From Mobiluncus porci (lineage in GTDB: Bacteria > Actinomycetota > Actinomycetes > Actinomycetales > Actinomycetaceae): DNA of 64,000 bases. The stretch's first letter is position 1; each line of letters starts with the position of its first letter. Below are positions 7,741 to 16,442 of the stretch, in pieces. A program made the translations under genes and the position numbers. The notes under the pieces were generated by a model, which worked only from the letters and a program-made list of their open reading frames with translations, did no database searches and was not told the origin of the DNA. The stretch spans positions 1 to 64,000 of the forward strand of contig NZ_VUMY01000011.1 of the NCBI RefSeq assembly GCF_009695935.1. Direction: 5' to 3'.

Positions 7741-8796
7741 ATGGACGAGGAAATCGAAATCCACACGGGCAGCGCTGCCGCCAATCCCGACACTCCCTTA
7801 CGGCAGGCATTTCGCGGGGAGCGTCCCGACACTATTCCGGTGTGGTTTCTCGGCCAGTCCTATCTCCACACGCCCGAAAACTGGGCTGACCTTTCGCTTT
7901 CCGAACAAAATGCTTTCGCCCTGAATCCGAACCATGTCATTCCAGATGCGCTGGCTCCCGTAGAACAGTGGGATGTGGATGCGGCGGTCTGTTTTTCGGA
8001 CGTACTCCTGCCTTTGCACCTGATGGGAATCGATTTACGGACGGGGCTGGGGGAGGACGGCGAAAAGATTATGCCCTTGCGCTCACCTTCGCGGGTGGAC
8101 CAGTTGGTGAATCGTCCCTTTCCGGATTGGACTGCGGTGGAGCAAATTGTTCGCGAGGCTCGCGCCGCTTTGGCTCCGGAAAAGACTTTGATTGCGTTCG
8201 GGGCGGCGCCCTTTGTTGTGGCTTCGTTGCTGGTGGAGGGGATTGTTGACCCCGGCCAGCACCTTCAAACTCGCGTTTTTATGCAATCGCAGCCGCGCTG
8301 TTGGGATGAGCTAATTCGGTGGGCTTCGAACCTCCTGAAAGGCTTTTTGGCGGCTCAAGTTCGTGGCGGAGCCGAGGCGCTCCAGATGGTAGACCCGTGG
8401 GTGCGGGTTTTGACCGAGGGGGAATATGCCTGCATGGCCGAGCCCTATGCGCGTGGGATTTTCGAGGATTTCGGTGACATTACGAAGATTTCTTGCAATC
8501 TCGGAGCCGATCAGCTTCTCGGGATTATCGCGCCTTACGTGGACGTCTTGGGGATTGGTGACAACATCACCCTCGAGGACGCGGCGCGGCTCGCCCCGGG
8601 GAAAGTCCTCCAGGGGAATCTCGATACGGATTATTTATATGCCGATAGGGACACTTTGCGCGGGGTGGTGGACGAGGTTTTGCGGGCCGGTCGGGCGGCG
8701 CCTTCCCATGTTTTCAACTGCAGTGGCGGCCTGCCGCGGGATGTGGAGTCCGACGATATTCGCTGGGTAGTGGACTACGTCCACAATGCGCACTAA
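7741..8796 (+). CDS. Uroporphyrinogen-decarboxylase-fold protein lacking the usual catalytic residues
   Basis: 351 aa, the normal length of the URO-D family. The barrel landmarks are present: PVWF near 33-36, AAVCFSDVLLPLHLMG at 81-96, APFVVASLLVEG, GNLDTDY, and VFN near the C-terminus. Asp87 (FSD motif) remains. The MRQAGR arginines are replaced by GQSYL, the Tyr of 'ASYLIEG' is Leu, and the C-terminal 'LGHG' His is replaced (FNCSGG). Normal uroporphyrinogen decarboxylation is therefore unlikely, and no other haem gene is in the window. TAAAAT (7729-7734) lies 6 nt before the ATG, which suggests a leaderless mRNA. Confidence 0.75.
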   Translation: MDEEIEIHTGSAAANPDTPLRQAFRGERPDTIPVWFLGQSYLHTPENWADLSLSEQNAFALNPNHVIPDALAPVEQWDVDAAVCFSDVLLPLHLMGIDLRTGLGEDGEKIMPLRSPSRVDQLVNRPFPDWTAVEQIVREARAALAPEKTLIAFGAAPFVVASLLVEGIVDPGQHLQTRVFMQSQPRCWDELIRWASNLLKGFLAAQVRGGAEALQMVDPWVRVLTEGEYACMAEPYARGIFEDFGDITKISCNLGADQLLGIIAPYVDVLGIGDNITLEDAARLAPGKVLQGNLDTDYLYADRDTLRGVVDEVLRAGRAAPSHVFNCSGGLPRDVESDDIRWVVDYVHNAH

Positions 8797-8940
8797 CTGA
8801 TTTTTCGGTTTTTACCGGTGGAGACTGGCTGAAATGAGAACAGTTTTACCATTTTGTCCCACTTGCACCAGTAAATTCCCTGGTTAGAGGGATGATGCCA
8901 GTTGTCCTAGTGAAGTTGAGTCGAGTATTATCAACTTCGA

Positions 8941-8967
8941 CTAGCACTCTGGGAATAAGAGTGCTAA
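8941..8967. promoter_or_regulatory. CIRCE operator (HrcA binding site) upstream of hsp20
   Basis: CTAGCACTC - N9 - GAGTGCTAA. The two 9-bp arms match the CIRCE consensus (TTAGCACTC-N9-GAGTGCTAA) at 17 of 18 positions. It lies about 80 nt before the Hsp20 start, so heat induction through HrcA release is inferred. Confidence 0.9.
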
Positions 8968-9045
8968 AATCGTTGTTGTGTTCAATGGAACCGAGAAATC
9001 GGGGACTTGAACCAGATGAGAGAAAACTATTGGAGGATGATTAAT

Positions 9046-9468
9046 ATGGCTACTTACCGCGATCCGTTTACTGAAATTGATCGTTTGTTCAACTCTGCGA
9101 TGCACTCTCCGGCTACCCCGGGAATGCCGCTTGACCTTTACAAGGACGGTGACAAGTTCGTCGCGACCGTTGACCTTCCGGGCGTTTATCCCTCGACCAT
9201 CGACATTGACGTTGAGGATCGCACCTTGACGATTTCCGCCAAGCGTGACGCTGTTGAAGGCGAGAACCTGCACTGGTTGACTCGCGAACGTCCCGCGGGA
9301 ACTTTCGCTCGCCAGTTGACCTTGGGTTATGGGCTCGCGCTTGACAAGATTGCTGCAAACTATGAAGGCGGCGTCTTGACCGTGACGATTCCGGTGGCTG
9401 AGGAAAACAAGCCGCGCAAGATTTCCGTCAATGTCGGCGGTGGCTCTGACAAGGTCATCGAGGGCTAA
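9046..9468 (+). CDS. Small heat-shock protein, Hsp20/alpha-crystallin family
   Basis: 140 aa chaperone that holds unfolding proteins. The N-terminus (MATYRDPFTEIDRLFNSAM) is typical of actinobacterial Hsp20/Hsp18. The alpha-crystallin domain spans about residues 25-130, with DLPGVYPSTIDIDVEDRTLTI and the conserved YEGGVLTVTIPV (G-V-L). The ATG at 9046 has GGAGGA about 8 nt upstream. It stands alone, with a CIRCE site before it and a strong terminator after it. Confidence 0.93.
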   Translation: MATYRDPFTEIDRLFNSAMHSPATPGMPLDLYKDGDKFVATVDLPGVYPSTIDIDVEDRTLTISAKRDAVEGENLHWLTRERPAGTFARQLTLGYGLALDKIAANYEGGVLTVTIPVAEENKPRKISVNVGGGSDKVIEG

Positions 9469-9482
9469 TCGAAGCGTTAGGA

Positions 9483-9546
9483 AACGCGGACGGTTTCGTT
9501 TTTGTGCCAGCACATCTGGAGCAAAGCGGAACCGTCCGCGTTTTTT
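9483..9546 (+). terminator. Terminator of hsp20 built from a family-3 repeat
   Basis: Stem AACGCGGACGGTTTC / GGAACCGTCCGCGTT followed by a T-run (9541-9546). The arms and the internal GGAGCAAAG belong to the dispersed GGGACGG...GGAGCAAAG..GGAACCGTCCC family also found near 14917, 22523 and 52338. A mobile repeat appears to have been used as a terminator. Confidence 0.8.
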
Positions 9547-9570
9547 ACGGCGCGCCTCTCGCGGTTACTT

Positions 9571-9957
9571 TCACGGCGTGAGGACGTCGAGCCCGATCTC
9601 TCTACCCGCCTCGGCGAGCCTAAAATCGTATGTGACCAGGCAATCTGCTCCGCTCATCGATGCCCCCGCGAGGTTCAGAGCGTCGAGAGATCGGAGATTC
9701 GGGCCGTCTATGAGACCAGCCTTTCGGAATAGCAATGGGGGCATTTCCAGCAGTTTAACACCGGAAAGAAAAGCAGATACCTTATCTTGACCGACATCGG
9801 GAACTCGCCTTGCTGCCCGTCTAAGTTCAGTTTCTAAAAGATAAGTCGAAACCATGGTGGGGCGAACTTCTTCGGCGAGGTTACGAATTTCTTCGGTGTG
9901 TGCTTCTGTTGTGGTGAGGAATTTCATGGCCGCGGAGGTGTCGAGGTACCAAATCAT
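9571..9957 (-). CDS. PIN-domain toxin (VapC-like)
   Basis: 128 aa. MIWYLDTSAAMKFL gives the first acidic strand (Asp6). Glu in YLLETELRRAA, Asp in LRSLDALNLAGA and Asp in LVTYDFRLA complete the PIN site. The ATG shares one base with the antitoxin stop (TAATG). Probable RNase toxin of a Phd-VapC pair. Confidence 0.9.
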   Translation of the reverse strand: MIWYLDTSAAMKFLTTTEAHTEEIRNLAEEVRPTMVSTYLLETELRRAARRVPDVGQDKVSAFLSGVKLLEMPPLLFRKAGLIDGPNLRSLDALNLAGASMSGADCLVTYDFRLAEAGREIGLDVLTP

Positions 9958-10304
9958 TAGAAACGATCCTCCCGCAGTTCATCGAGCGTTTTCATAATCT
10001 CATCCCAAGAGCCAATCTCGACGGGATCAATTTTCAATAAATCATCAATGGTTCCGGTCGCAGGTTTCGCGACCGGCAGTCCCAGTTGTTTTTCGCGATA
10101 CTCCTGCAAAGACACCACCGGCCTCCCATAACGCGTCACCGTAAAGACCTCACCGGCCTCCGCGCGCCGCAGAATCTCGCCGGAGTTATTGCGCAGTTCG
10201 CGTTGGGAAATCACCGTGGTCCCGTTGAGAGTTCGCGGCTTTTGGCGCGACTTCGCAGGCTTATCACTGTCGGGTGGGATCGGGGGAATTTCTTCAGCGC
10301 TCAT
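9957..10304 (-). CDS. Phd/YefM-family antitoxin
   Basis: 115 aa. After a Lys/Pro-rich N-terminal extension (residues 1-28) comes the Phd/YefM core TVISQRELRNNSGEILRRAE followed by GEVFTVTRYGRPVVSLQEY. It represses its operon and neutralises the PIN toxin. TACACT lies exactly 6 nt upstream of the ATG (10311-10316 on the reverse strand), consistent with a leaderless transcript. The long basic extension is unusual for the family. Confidence 0.88.
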   Translation of the reverse strand: MSAEEIPPIPPDSDKPAKSRQKPRTLNGTTVISQRELRNNSGEILRRAEAGEVFTVTRYGRPVVSLQEYREKQLGLPVAKPATGTIDDLLKIDPVEIGSWDEIMKTLDELREDRF

Positions 10305-10433
10305 ATTTAAAGTGTAGCAACTTGTAGCACCAATTTGAAGACCTAAAATTTACTCTCGGCCACGGGAATCTTCGTCAGGGGTCTTACCCCCGCTTTGCCT
10401 TTAGTTGTGGCCATTTTGAAAACTCCTTTTCTC

Positions 10434-12041
10434 TCATTTTAGAGGGAACATATTGTTGGAGTAAACCGCTTGCAGTCCCAATCGGGAAGCGTCGGGGATA
10501 ACTGCGTCGTTCAACAAGCGGACCACCTCAAGGGGGTGCTTGATGTTTTCGTTCAAGCGTCCGGCGTTCATCTTTCCGACCAGGGAGTTGGCCTCGGATT
10601 CCCTAATCGCGCCGACAAGAGCCTCGAGATTCCCAGTAATCGGCGGGACTGGGGTTGAGCGCAGGACCCGCTTCGGCAAGGTGACTCCGCCGTCCAACCC
10701 CCGCCACCACAGATACGCCGCCGAGGAGTTCAAAACCACCGCCGCGCGGTCGCGGTCCGCCTCATTTTCGAAGTACAGCCTGGCTTTTGAACCGCGGTTT
10801 AAAGGTTGGAACGAAGCCGAAATATAGTACCGCGGGGTCAACGGGACATCAAGGGCAAATCTGGTTTCGCGAGTGGTCGTCAAATCCCCGACAGTGAGAG
10901 TTTGCCTAGCAAGATAGTCCCAGGTCGGCGTCATCTCAGCGAGGACTTTCACCCACTCTCCGTCAGGCCCGATTCGCCGGTCCACCAAAAGCTTGCGACA
11001 CTGGTCAAACATGGTTTCGCGGTCGGCAACTTGCCACCTCAGGATGGGTGTAACCCGCCAAGAGCTGGCCTTTGGGGAACAGATTGTGATGGCGGCGCGC
11101 ACAAAGTTCGTTTTGGAAGTGTTGGCCGAGCCGTACTTGTAGCCCCGGAACAAAGTGTCTGGAACGTTGTCAAAGACGAGAACATCGCCGCCCTTGGCGT
11201 AGCGGTTGAGGACATCTCTAAGCGGCTGGAACTTGGGCGCGGCGAGATAGGAGGCGGGGGTGACCCCGATGAACCCGCGCGAAGTTTTCGCCACCCGTTC
11301 GGTGAAATAGGCAAACAGGTCATGACAGGAACCAGTCTCAAAGTCGGTTCGTTTCGGGGCGCGGGCGTAGGGCGGGTTGAAAATCACGAAATCGTGGGCG
11401 GGGGGCGCCTCGCGGGAGAGGAAATCGCGGCGCGTCGCGCGGGTGGCGAGCGCTTTCACGGCGTTGGTATCGCCCGGCGCGGCGAATTCGGCGGCGATTA
11501 ATGCTACGGCGGTTCGAAGTGCGGTTGCGTCTTGATCAACAAGCAGCAAGCGGTTTTTGATGAACTCCGCGGGATCCGCCGAGACACTTGCCAAGTGCCA
11601 CGCTAGGTTACCCACCCCACAGCACGGGTCGAGCCAGGTGCCTTTCGGGAAGGCAAGTGATTGTTCAGCCATGAAATGCGCCGCATCATCGGGGGTGAAG
11701 AACTGTCCGGAGGTCCTGCGCGAATCGCGGTCAAGCCGTGAGAGAAGCGCTTCGTAGCAGACCCCGATTTCCCCGATGGTCAGTCCGGATAGTATGCCTT
11801 CGTTTTGGGGGCCGGTGGCGGGCGGTTTGGTTGGGGCCGGTTTGACTCCGAGGACTTCAACAAGTTGTTCCGCCAAATCGGGGCGTTTGTGACAAACCAG
11901 GTTCGCCACCGCGGCCAGCCAGGAACGTCTAGTTGCAGTATTGCTAGTTCCCAAAAGGGCCTTGATGACGCGATTTACCCGCACCGGAGAAAAAGAGACG
12001 GTAAAGTTTCGGTCGCTTCTTGGTGAGCCGAGACGTGTCAT
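10434..12041 (-). CDS. Solitary class I N6-adenine DNA methyltransferase
   Basis: 535 aa. The SAM-binding motif I is LDPCCGVGNLAW (residues 137-148) and the catalytic motif IV is NPPY (222-225), the signature of N6-adenine amino-methyltransferases. QFFTPDDAAHFM (113-124) resembles the entry motif of type I/IIG HsdM-like enzymes. The roughly 250-residue C-terminal part may be the target-recognition domain. No restriction endonuclease or HsdS gene is adjacent. It may be an orphan regulator or the remnant or shield of a restriction system. It lies 14 nt downstream of the HepT toxin gene on the same strand. Confidence 0.85.
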   Translation of the reverse strand: MTRLGSPRSDRNFTVSFSPVRVNRVIKALLGTSNTATRRSWLAAVANLVCHKRPDLAEQLVEVLGVKPAPTKPPATGPQNEGILSGLTIGEIGVCYEALLSRLDRDSRRTSGQFFTPDDAAHFMAEQSLAFPKGTWLDPCCGVGNLAWHLASVSADPAEFIKNRLLLVDQDATALRTAVALIAAEFAAPGDTNAVKALATRATRRDFLSREAPPAHDFVIFNPPYARAPKRTDFETGSCHDLFAYFTERVAKTSRGFIGVTPASYLAAPKFQPLRDVLNRYAKGGDVLVFDNVPDTLFRGYKYGSANTSKTNFVRAAITICSPKASSWRVTPILRWQVADRETMFDQCRKLLVDRRIGPDGEWVKVLAEMTPTWDYLARQTLTVGDLTTTRETRFALDVPLTPRYYISASFQPLNRGSKARLYFENEADRDRAAVVLNSSAAYLWWRGLDGGVTLPKRVLRSTPVPPITGNLEALVGAIRESEANSLVGKMNAGRLNENIKHPLEVVRLLNDAVIPDASRLGLQAVYSNNMFPLK

Positions 12042-12055
12042 GGGTGGAATCCGTC

Positions 12056-12394
12056 TTAATCAGAAATATGATTAGAAAGTGACTGCTGTAACTCGGGAAG
12101 ATAATTCTCAATGACATCGCGGATTGTGTCCGTGGCAACAACGAAATATTCGTGAACCAGGATGTTACGTAAACCGCGAATTTGCGGCCAGGCTATATCG
12201 GAATGAATTATTGTGAATTCGGAGCTGAGATGATTCGCGGCTTCTCCTATGATTTGGAGGTTCCGCTCAATGGCATCCTCTACGAGCTCTACAAAGTCAG
12301 CGCTAGAATCGGATTGAATCAGGGAAAAATAGTTTCGGCATTTTGCAATCGCGCGCAACATATCTTTAATCCTGGCGCTGTCATCACGGCTCAT
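12056..12394 (-). CDS. hepT: HepT-family RNase toxin (DUF86)
   Basis: 112 aa helical protein. The HEPN active-site motif RX4HXY is intact as RNILVHEY (about residues 76-83). Known HepT toxins cleave RNA and are silenced by AMP-ylation of the Tyr in this motif by their MntA partner. The ATG overlaps the mntA stop (ATGA). Located between mntA and the methyltransferase gene. Confidence 0.9.
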   Translation of the reverse strand: MSRDDSARIKDMLRAIAKCRNYFSLIQSDSSADFVELVEDAIERNLQIIGEAANHLSSEFTIIHSDIAWPQIRGLRNILVHEYFVVATDTIRDVIENYLPELQQSLSNHISD

Positions 12395-12717
12395 AAACTC
12401 ACCGACTCGGCACGGGCGGACTCGCTTACTTCGTGCTTTAGTAATGTTTCGGGAAAAATGTCGACGTTGCGCCCAAATAAAGCGCGTGTTTCCTCAAGTA
12501 GACCGGATGCTCGAAGCAGGATATTTCCGTCTGCAGGGCTCATGTCAACAAGAATGTCAATGTCACTGTCAGCGTTGGCATCCCCTCGAGCGACCGATCC
12601 GAACAGTCTTGGTTTGGTCGCGCGGTATTTATTCAACAAAGCATTAAAGTCGTCGTTGCGCTCGGCAAGCAATTCGCGCAAAGCGCGTGTTTCCGGGGAA
12701 ATAGTTGCCGTAATCAC
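12391..12717 (-). CDS. mntA: MntA-family nucleotidyltransferase antitoxin
   Basis: 108 aa. The minimal nucleotidyltransferase motif GSVARGDANADSDIDILVD (about residues 41-59) contains GSX10DXD. It is expected to adenylylate HepT and thereby neutralise it. The start is GTG at 12717, with TATTAT exactly 6 nt upstream, consistent with a leaderless mRNA. First gene of the mntA-hepT pair. Confidence 0.9.
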   Translation of the reverse strand: MITATISPETRALRELLAERNDDFNALLNKYRATKPRLFGSVARGDANADSDIDILVDMSPADGNILLRASGLLEETRALFGRNVDIFPETLLKHEVSESARAESVSL

Positions 12718-12742
12718 CCGTTAATAATACCAGCTGAGCAAC

Positions 12743-13828
12743 TTACACGTTAAACTTGAACTCGACGACGTCGCCGTCGCGCATGACGTAGTCCTTGCCT
12801 TCTTGGCGGATTTTGCCGAGTTCATGGGCTTTGTGGAGGCTGCCGATTTCGACCAGTTCGTCGTAGGAAATGACGTCAGCCTTGATGAAGCCGCGCTCAA
12901 AGTCGGTGTGGATGACGCCGGCTGCCTGGGGCGCGGTCCAGCCCTGGCGGATAGTCCAGGCGCGCGACTCCTTCTCCCCCGCGGTCAAGAAAGTCTGGAG
13001 CCCTAAAGTCGCGAATCCGACGCGCGCGAGCTTATCGAGTCCGGACTCCTCGATTCCCGCATCCGCCAGCATTTCCTTGGCATCCTCTTCGTCCAGCTCG
13101 ACCAGCTCCGCCTCGAACTGTCCGTCCAGGAACACCGCCTCGGCGGGCGCCACCAATGCTGCCAGCTCCGCCTTTTTCGCCTCGTCTGCGAGCCCTGCCG
13201 AGTCCATATTGAAGACATAAATGAACGGCTTCGAGGTCATCAACTGGAACTGTTTGACAAGGTTCCCGTCGAGTTCGCCCTTGGCAATCGCGCTAGACAG
13301 CGTGCGGCCTTCGTTTAGAATCGCATCGCACTGTTCGGCCGCGGTCAAAACCTCCTTCGGTGTCTTTTTTCCGGTAACTTCTTTCTTCAGTCGGGGTATC
13401 GTTTTTTCAAGCGTCTGCAGGTCGGCAAGAATCAGCTCTGTCGAAATCGTCTCGATATCCGAAGCCGGATCAATCTTGCCCTCGACGTGAACCACATCCG
13501 GATCGGCGAAAGCGCGGGTGACCTGGCAAATTGCATCGGCCTCGCGGATGTTGGCGAGGAACTGGTTGCCGAGGCCCTCACCCTGGGAGGCCCCCTTGAC
13601 GATGCCAGCAATATCAACGAAAGACACGGTTGCCGGTACAATCTTGACCGACTTAAACATCTCGGCCAGAACCCCGAGGCGCGCGTCCGGAAGCGGCACG
13701 ACACCGACATTAGGCTCGATGGTCGCAAAAGGATAGTTTGCCGCCAAAACGTTTGCGCGGGTGAGCGCATTGAAAATAGTGGATTTGCCGACGTTCGGGA
13801 GTCCGGCGATGCCGATTGTTAAAGCCAT
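12743..13828 (-). CDS. ychF: Ribosome-associated ATPase/GTPase YchF
   Basis: 361 aa, full length. Obg-family NTPase YchF (human OLA1 type) that binds 70S ribosomes. P-loop GLPNVGKST (residues 8-16), switch/G3 region FVDIAGIVKGA, and a coiled-coil middle. The TGS domain ends in the family C-terminus GKDYVMRDGDVVEFKFNV. TAGGAT lies 6 nt before the ATG (leaderless type). Monocistronic. Confidence 0.96.
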   Translation of the reverse strand: MALTIGIAGLPNVGKSTIFNALTRANVLAANYPFATIEPNVGVVPLPDARLGVLAEMFKSVKIVPATVSFVDIAGIVKGASQGEGLGNQFLANIREADAICQVTRAFADPDVVHVEGKIDPASDIETISTELILADLQTLEKTIPRLKKEVTGKKTPKEVLTAAEQCDAILNEGRTLSSAIAKGELDGNLVKQFQLMTSKPFIYVFNMDSAGLADEAKKAELAALVAPAEAVFLDGQFEAELVELDEEDAKEMLADAGIEESGLDKLARVGFATLGLQTFLTAGEKESRAWTIRQGWTAPQAAGVIHTDFERGFIKADVISYDELVEIGSLHKAHELGKIRQEGKDYVMRDGDVVEFKFNV

Positions 13829-13875
13829 ATCCCCATCCTATCTGTTCCAGGGGGGATTCCCCTATAAAGTACGGT

Positions 13876-14883
13876 TCAGCGCAGGGGCTTCGGGAGGGTA
13901 AACGACGTGGTTTCGCGCGAAGTTTCCACGGTTTCCACCTCGTCGAATCCGCGGGAAGCGAGCCACTGGAGGACTTCCTCAACGAGCACTTCCGGCACGC
14001 TCGCGCCGGAGGTAACCCCGACTGTGGAAGCCCCCTCGAACCAGCTCGCCTCCATCTCGCCGACCCCGTCGACACGGTGGGCGGCGCGCGCCCCCGCCTC
14101 CAAAGCGACCTCCATCAGCCGGACAGAATTTGAGGAATTAGCCGACCCGACCACCACGACGACATCCGAGCGCGGCGCGATGGCTTTGACCGCACCCTGG
14201 CGGTTTTGGGTCGCGAAACAGATGTCGTCCGAGGGCGGGCTTACCAGTCCGGGGAAGCGTTTCTCGAGGCGGGACACGGTTTCACGGGTCTGGTCGACGG
14301 AGAGGGTGGTTTGGGACAGCCACACGACTTTTCCGGCTGCGTGGGTCTCGGCGGTTGCGTCGGCCGCGTTTTGGATTTCATTTTCACTAAAGTGCCGCCT
14401 CCGGTCGGCGCCTAAACCGTCCAAGTCAGGCAGGGCATCGACATCGCCGTCGGTGTCTATAACGTGAATCCGCTCGGGGGCGACCCCGAGCGTCCCTTCG
14501 ACTTCCTCATGCCCCTGGTGGCCAATGAGAACAATTTCGAAGCCTTCATCGGCGTAGCGTCGCGCCTCGCGGTGAACCTTCATGACCAGCGGACACGTGG
14601 CGTCAATCACCTCGAGACCCCGGGCTTCGGCCTCGGCATAAACCGCGGGCGCAACCCCGTGGGCGGAAAACACCACGCGGGCACCTGGCGGAACCTCGTC
14701 GAGTTCGTTTACAAAAATTGCGCCGGCCTCGGCTAAAGTTTGGACAACAAACTTGTTGTGGACGATTTCTTTCCGGACATAGATTGGCGCGTCGTATAGT
14801 TCCAGCGCGCGGCGAACGGCAGTTACCGCGCGGTCAACGCCAGCGCAATATCCGCGAGGCGAGGCCAACAAGACTTTTCCCAT
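13876..14883 (-). CDS. ispH: 4-hydroxy-3-methylbut-2-enyl diphosphate reductase
   Basis: 335 aa. Last step of the MEP pathway, giving IPP and DMAPP; a 4Fe-4S enzyme. The three cluster cysteines are in [21 protein letters not shown] and [10 protein letters not shown], and the catalytic TE and HG motifs are visible (IGHQGHEEV). The ATG at 14883 ([13 protein letters not shown]) is chosen over an in-frame upstream codon at 14937 because homologues start here and GAGG lies upstream. Convergent pathway genes ispD and ispF are about 40 kb away. Confidence 0.95.
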   Translation of the reverse strand: MGKVLLASPRGYCAGVDRAVTAVRRALELYDAPIYVRKEIVHNKFVVQTLAEAGAIFVNELDEVPPGARVVFSAHGVAPAVYAEAEARGLEVIDATCPLVMKVHREARRYADEGFEIVLIGHQGHEEVEGTLGVAPERIHVIDTDGDVDALPDLDGLGADRRRHFSENEIQNAADATAETHAAGKVVWLSQTTLSVDQTRETVSRLEKRFPGLVSPPSDDICFATQNRQGAVKAIAPRSDVVVVVGSANSSNSVRLMEVALEAGARAAHRVDGVGEMEASWFEGASTVGVTSGASVPEVLVEEVLQWLASRGFDEVETVETSRETTSFTLPKPLR

Positions 14884-14916
14884 AATTAAAACCTCAACAT
14901 TTGGCGGGGTAAACGA

Positions 14917-14970
14917 GGGCGGTTTCGTCTTTTGCATAGCGCGAAGCGCGGAGCAAAGTGGAACCGTCCC
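14917..14970. repeat. Family-3 dispersed repeat, copy
   Basis: GGGCGGTTTC ... GCGCGGAGCAAAGTGGAACCGTCCC. It shares the GGAGCAAAGTGGAACCGTC core with copies near 9520, 22558 and 52460. A second, weaker inverted element (GGGACG ... CCGTCCC) follows at 15015-15071. Both lie in the ispH/xseA divergent intergenic region. Confidence 0.75.
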
Positions 14971-15164
14971 CAGTCTGCGTAGCGAATTTTAACTTAAACC
15001 TCTACGCAGTCATAGGGACGATTCTTCTTTGCTCCATTCACGCGAACATTCCGCAAAGTAAAAACCGTCCCTAATCGCTCCGTTCTTTCCTTTGAGTTTA
15101 GCCGATTAATGGCAATTCGGCGAAGCGAAAATGTCGTCAAGAGGTCTCGTGGCAAGATAGATTC

Positions 15165-16427
15165 ATGGATGAAAAACAGCCCTCCGCGCGGCTCGCCCGC
15201 GAAACGACCCGCGAGAACCCCTGGCCCTTGTCGCGTCTGCTCGATAATCTTGACCGCTATATCGATCGGATCGACGCCACCTGGGTGGAGGCTCAGGTCA
15301 TCGAGTACAACCAACGTCCAGGAAACCGCATGTCTTTCTTCAAGGCGAAAGACCTCGAGGCTGACATGTCAATGCAGGTTAAGGCCTTCGGGGGAGTGAT
15401 TGCGGCAGCGGGATCCGCGATGCAAGCGGGGGCTCGTGTCGTGATGCGGGTAAAGCCCGATTTCTATACAAAAACCGGCGACCTCGCCTTGATGGCTGCG
15501 GAGATCCACCCCGCAGGGGTTGGGGGTTTGCTCGAACAACTCGAACGCTTGAAGCAGCAGCTCGCCGCGGAAGGCCTATTCTCCCGGGAACACAAGAAGC
15601 CCCTGCCTTTTCTGCCGCGCAGAGTGGGGTTGATTTGTGGTCATCAAGCGCGAGCCGAGGCGGATGTCATCGAAAATGCCACGCGGCGCTGGCCTTTGGT
15701 GGAGTTTGAAATCCGTGAAGTCGCGGTTCAGGGCGACCGTTGTGCCCCGGAAGTTGCCGCGGCGATTGGCGAACTCGATGCGATTGCCGAGGTTGACGTA
15801 ATTGTCGTGACTCGAGGTGGCGGGGCATTCGAAGATCTTCTCGGGTTCTCCGATGAACAGGTGGTGCGCGCGGCTTTTGCCGCCGTGACCCCGGTGGTGA
15901 GCGCGGTGGGTCACGAAGAGGATACGCCGCTGTTGGATTGGGTCGCCGATTTTCGCGCCTCCACCCCGACTGATGCGGCTAAGAGAATCGTTCCGGATCT
16001 CGAAGCGGAGCTGGAACTCATGGAGCGCGGGAGACAAAAGATGCGATCCTTCGTCTCATCGAGAATCGAATCTGGGCTCGAATGGCTGGCGGCGCTGCGA
16101 ACCCGTCCCGTGATGCAAAATCCGGCTGCTTCCCTGGAGGAAAGACGCCGCGATATCGATCATGGCACCGAGGCCTTGCGGTTACGGGTAGGTGCAATTT
16201 TGGCGAGATACCGCCAAGAATTGGTCTCCTCCCGTGCGACCCTGACCGCGATTTCTCCGCGGGCAACTTTGGAGCGGGGCTACACCGTATTGCGCCTGCC
16301 GAATAAAACACTTGTGACTGATGCCGCGGCGGTCAAGAAGGGGGATCTCTTGGAGGCGGTGTTGGCTCGCGGTTCCTTGGTGGCCTCTGTAGTGGGAACC
16401 AATCAAGGCCGTAAAGAAGCAAACTGA
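15165..16427 (+). CDS. xseA: Exodeoxyribonuclease VII large subunit
   Basis: 420 aa. Catalytic subunit of the single-strand-specific exonuclease. An N-terminal OB-fold (about residues 20-115) is followed by the DUF/XseA core with VIVVTRGGGAFEDLLGFSDE and VSAVGHEEDTPLLDWVADFRASTPTDAA, the family signature. The last part is helical and then shows ERGYTVL. The ATG at 15165 follows the family N-terminus (WPLSRLLDNLDRYID). It is 15 bp upstream of xseB. Confidence 0.95.
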   Translation: MDEKQPSARLARETTRENPWPLSRLLDNLDRYIDRIDATWVEAQVIEYNQRPGNRMSFFKAKDLEADMSMQVKAFGGVIAAAGSAMQAGARVVMRVKPDFYTKTGDLALMAAEIHPAGVGGLLEQLERLKQQLAAEGLFSREHKKPLPFLPRRVGLICGHQARAEADVIENATRRWPLVEFEIREVAVQGDRCAPEVAAAIGELDAIAEVDVIVVTRGGGAFEDLLGFSDEQVVRAAFAAVTPVVSAVGHEEDTPLLDWVADFRASTPTDAAKRIVPDLEAELELMERGRQKMRSFVSSRIESGLEWLAALRTRPVMQNPAASLEERRRDIDHGTEALRLRVGAILARYRQELVSSRATLTAISPRATLERGYTVLRLPNKTLVTDAAAVKKGDLLEAVLARGSLVASVVGTNQGRKEAN

Positions 16428-16442
16428 GAGAAGGATTGAATA

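Noticed and set aside
7741-8796. Annotation as functional hemE
   Set aside because: The fold matches, but the catalytic Arg, Tyr and His are replaced, so a haem role is not claimed.
10806-11501. A 231-codon plus-strand frame inside the methyltransferase gene
   Set aside because: Antisense shadow; the minus-strand frame carries the DPCCG and NPPY motifs.
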